Source: Bacteroidales bacterium
GTDB lineage: Bacteria; Bacteroidota; Bacteroidia; Bacteroidales; UBA10428
NCBI GenBank assembly: GCA_035299085.1
Contig: DATGXG010000033.1
Span: 1-64,000 of the forward strand
Direction: 5' to 3'
Length of the DNA stretch: 64,000 nucleotides
In this document: positions 63,285 to 64,000 of the stretch, one piece after another
Position numbering within the stretch: the first letter of the stretch is position 1
Layout of the letters: each line of letters opens with the position of its first letter
Notes under the pieces: generated by a model
What the model was told of the DNA's origin: nothing
Databases searched by the model: none
What the model saw: only the letters and a program-made list of their open reading frames with translations
Translations under genes and position numbers: made by a program

Positions 63285-64000
63285 ATGAAAAAATATGTAA
63301 TAGGTATCGATTATGGTACCGATTCAGTAAGGACTCTGATTGTGGATGCATCCAACGGCAATGAAGTTGCCAGTGATGTTTTTTATTATCCCAGGTGGAA
63401 AGAAGGTAAATACTGCAACCCGGCTACAAACCAGTTTAGGCAGCATCCTCTTGATTATACCGAAGGACTTGAGAAAACGGTTAAGACCGCATTATCTAAA
63501 TGCGCTCCGGATGTGGCTGAAAATGTGGTGGCCATTTCAGTGGATACAACGGGTTCCACACCCATCGCTGTCGATAAGCAGGGAGTACCTCTTGTGTTCA
63601 GGCCCGAATTTGCGGAAAATCCAAATGCCCTGTTTGTGCTTTGGAAAGATCATACCGCCACCCGTGAAGCCGATGAAATCAACAACCTGGCCCGTACATG
63701 GGGTGGGGTTGATTACACAAAATTTGAAGGAGGAATATACTCATCCGAATGGTTCTGGGCAAAGGTACTGCATATTCTCAGGGCAGATGAAAAGGTAAGA
63801 AAAGAGGCATTTTCCTGGGTGGAGCATTGCGACTGGATTCCCGCTATCCTTACGGGGAATACCGATCCTCTTGCACTTAAGCGCAGCCGTTGCGCAGCTG
63901 GCCATAAAGCCATGTGGCATCCCGATTTCGACGGGTTGCCTTCAGAAGAATTCCTCACCCGGCTGGATCCTATTCTGAAAGGACTGCGATCACGGTTGTT
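63285..64000 (+). CDS. araB: L-ribulokinase, N-terminal part (cut by window end)
   Basis: This cytoplasmic FGGY kinase phosphorylates L-ribulose to L-ribulose 5-phosphate. Only the first 238 codons are in the window. The N-terminus MKKYVIGIDYGTDSVRTLIV is the typical ribulokinase ATP-site start. The segments ISVDTTGSTPIAVD, LFVLWKDHTATREADEIN, GGIYSSEWFWAKVLHIL and ALKRSRCAAGHKAMWH are close to AraB of the bacterial arabinose pathway. The start is the ATG at 63285. An ATG at 63277 begins a three-codon frame whose TGA overlaps the araB ATG, with GGAGGA 7 bp before it. It follows the symporter by 89 bp. The isomerase and epimerase genes probably lie past the edge. Confidence 0.93.
   Translation, partial: MKKYVIGIDYGTDSVRTLIVDASNGNEVASDVFYYPRWKEGKYCNPATNQFRQHPLDYTEGLEKTVKTALSKCAPDVAENVVAISVDTTGSTPIAVDKQGVPLVFRPEFAENPNALFVLWKDHTATREADEINNLARTWGGVDYTKFEGGIYSSEWFWAKVLHILRADEKVRKEAFSWVEHCDWIPAILTGNTDPLALKRSRCAAGHKAMWHPDFDGLPSEEFLTRLDPILKGLRSRL

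Noticed and set aside
63277..63288. ATG at 63277 as the araB start
   Set aside because: It is out of frame and reaches a TGA after three codons. The ATG at 63285 opens the conserved ribulokinase N-terminus.

Overview
The window looks like a chromosomal segment of a Bacteroidota (Bacteroidales-like) polysaccharide degrader. The evidence is indirect. It carries a TonB-dependent receptor with an N-terminal STN domain followed by a DUF4249 lipoprotein, a Nudix-type arabinose regulator, many secreted glycosidases with short N-terminal signal peptides, and several promoters matching the Bacteroidota -33/-7 pattern (TTG, about 20 nt, TAnnTTTG) instead of sigma-70 boxes. No rRNA, tRNA, phage, transposase or CRISPR array was found.

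Layout. 387-2903 (-): a Pif1-like helicase. 2961-9362: a rhamnose module, with an AraC-family regulator (-) facing a + strand run of rhaT, rhaA, an FGGY kinase and a double-domain class II aldolase. 9431-12548: GH43 and GH30 enzymes. 12742-17379: an exported Gfo/Idh/MocA oxidoreductase, a LytS/LytTR two-component pair and an exported sugar-isomerase-like TIM barrel. 17650-22287: a GH106 alpha-L-rhamnosidase-like lipoprotein and an esterase. 22414-29050 (-): a four-gene overlapping operon (unknown secreted protein, STN-TonB receptor, DUF4249 lipoprotein, MG2/plug-like protein). 29193-43012 (+): a second exported Gfo/Idh protein, two alpha/beta hydrolases, an MFS transporter, two GH78 rhamnosidases, a GH43 and an unrecognised (alpha/alpha)-barrel protein. 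43105-54092 (-): GH31, then the operon esterase-GH43-GH42-GH42. 54575-64000 (+): GH2 with a LamG insert, GH51, then an arabinose module (AraR, sodium/sugar symporter, ribulokinase cut by the window edge).

Working together (inference): the enzymes fit stepwise removal of rhamnose, arabinose and galactose from pectin-type material (rhamnogalacturonan I, arabinan, arabinogalactan). Esterases deacylate, GH106/GH78 release rhamnose, GH43/GH51 release arabinose, and GH42/GH2 release galactose. Rhamnose and arabinose then enter through RhaT and the SSS symporter and are isomerised and phosphorylated by the flanking catabolic genes. No SusC/SusD pair lies in the window.

The two most useful regulatory signals are read directly from the DNA. 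First, a direct-repeat site with a 21-bp period and identical promoter geometry lies upstream of both rhaT and the GH106 gene. Second, a palindrome AAAAGTA-N5-TACTTTT lies upstream of GH51, araR and the esterase-GH43-GH42-GH42 operon. These divide at least part of the locus into a rhamnose and an arabinose regulon. Many intergenic gaps are filled by several families of dispersed inverted repeats. One of these contains a 21-bp hairpin whose two copies differ by three compensated base pairs.
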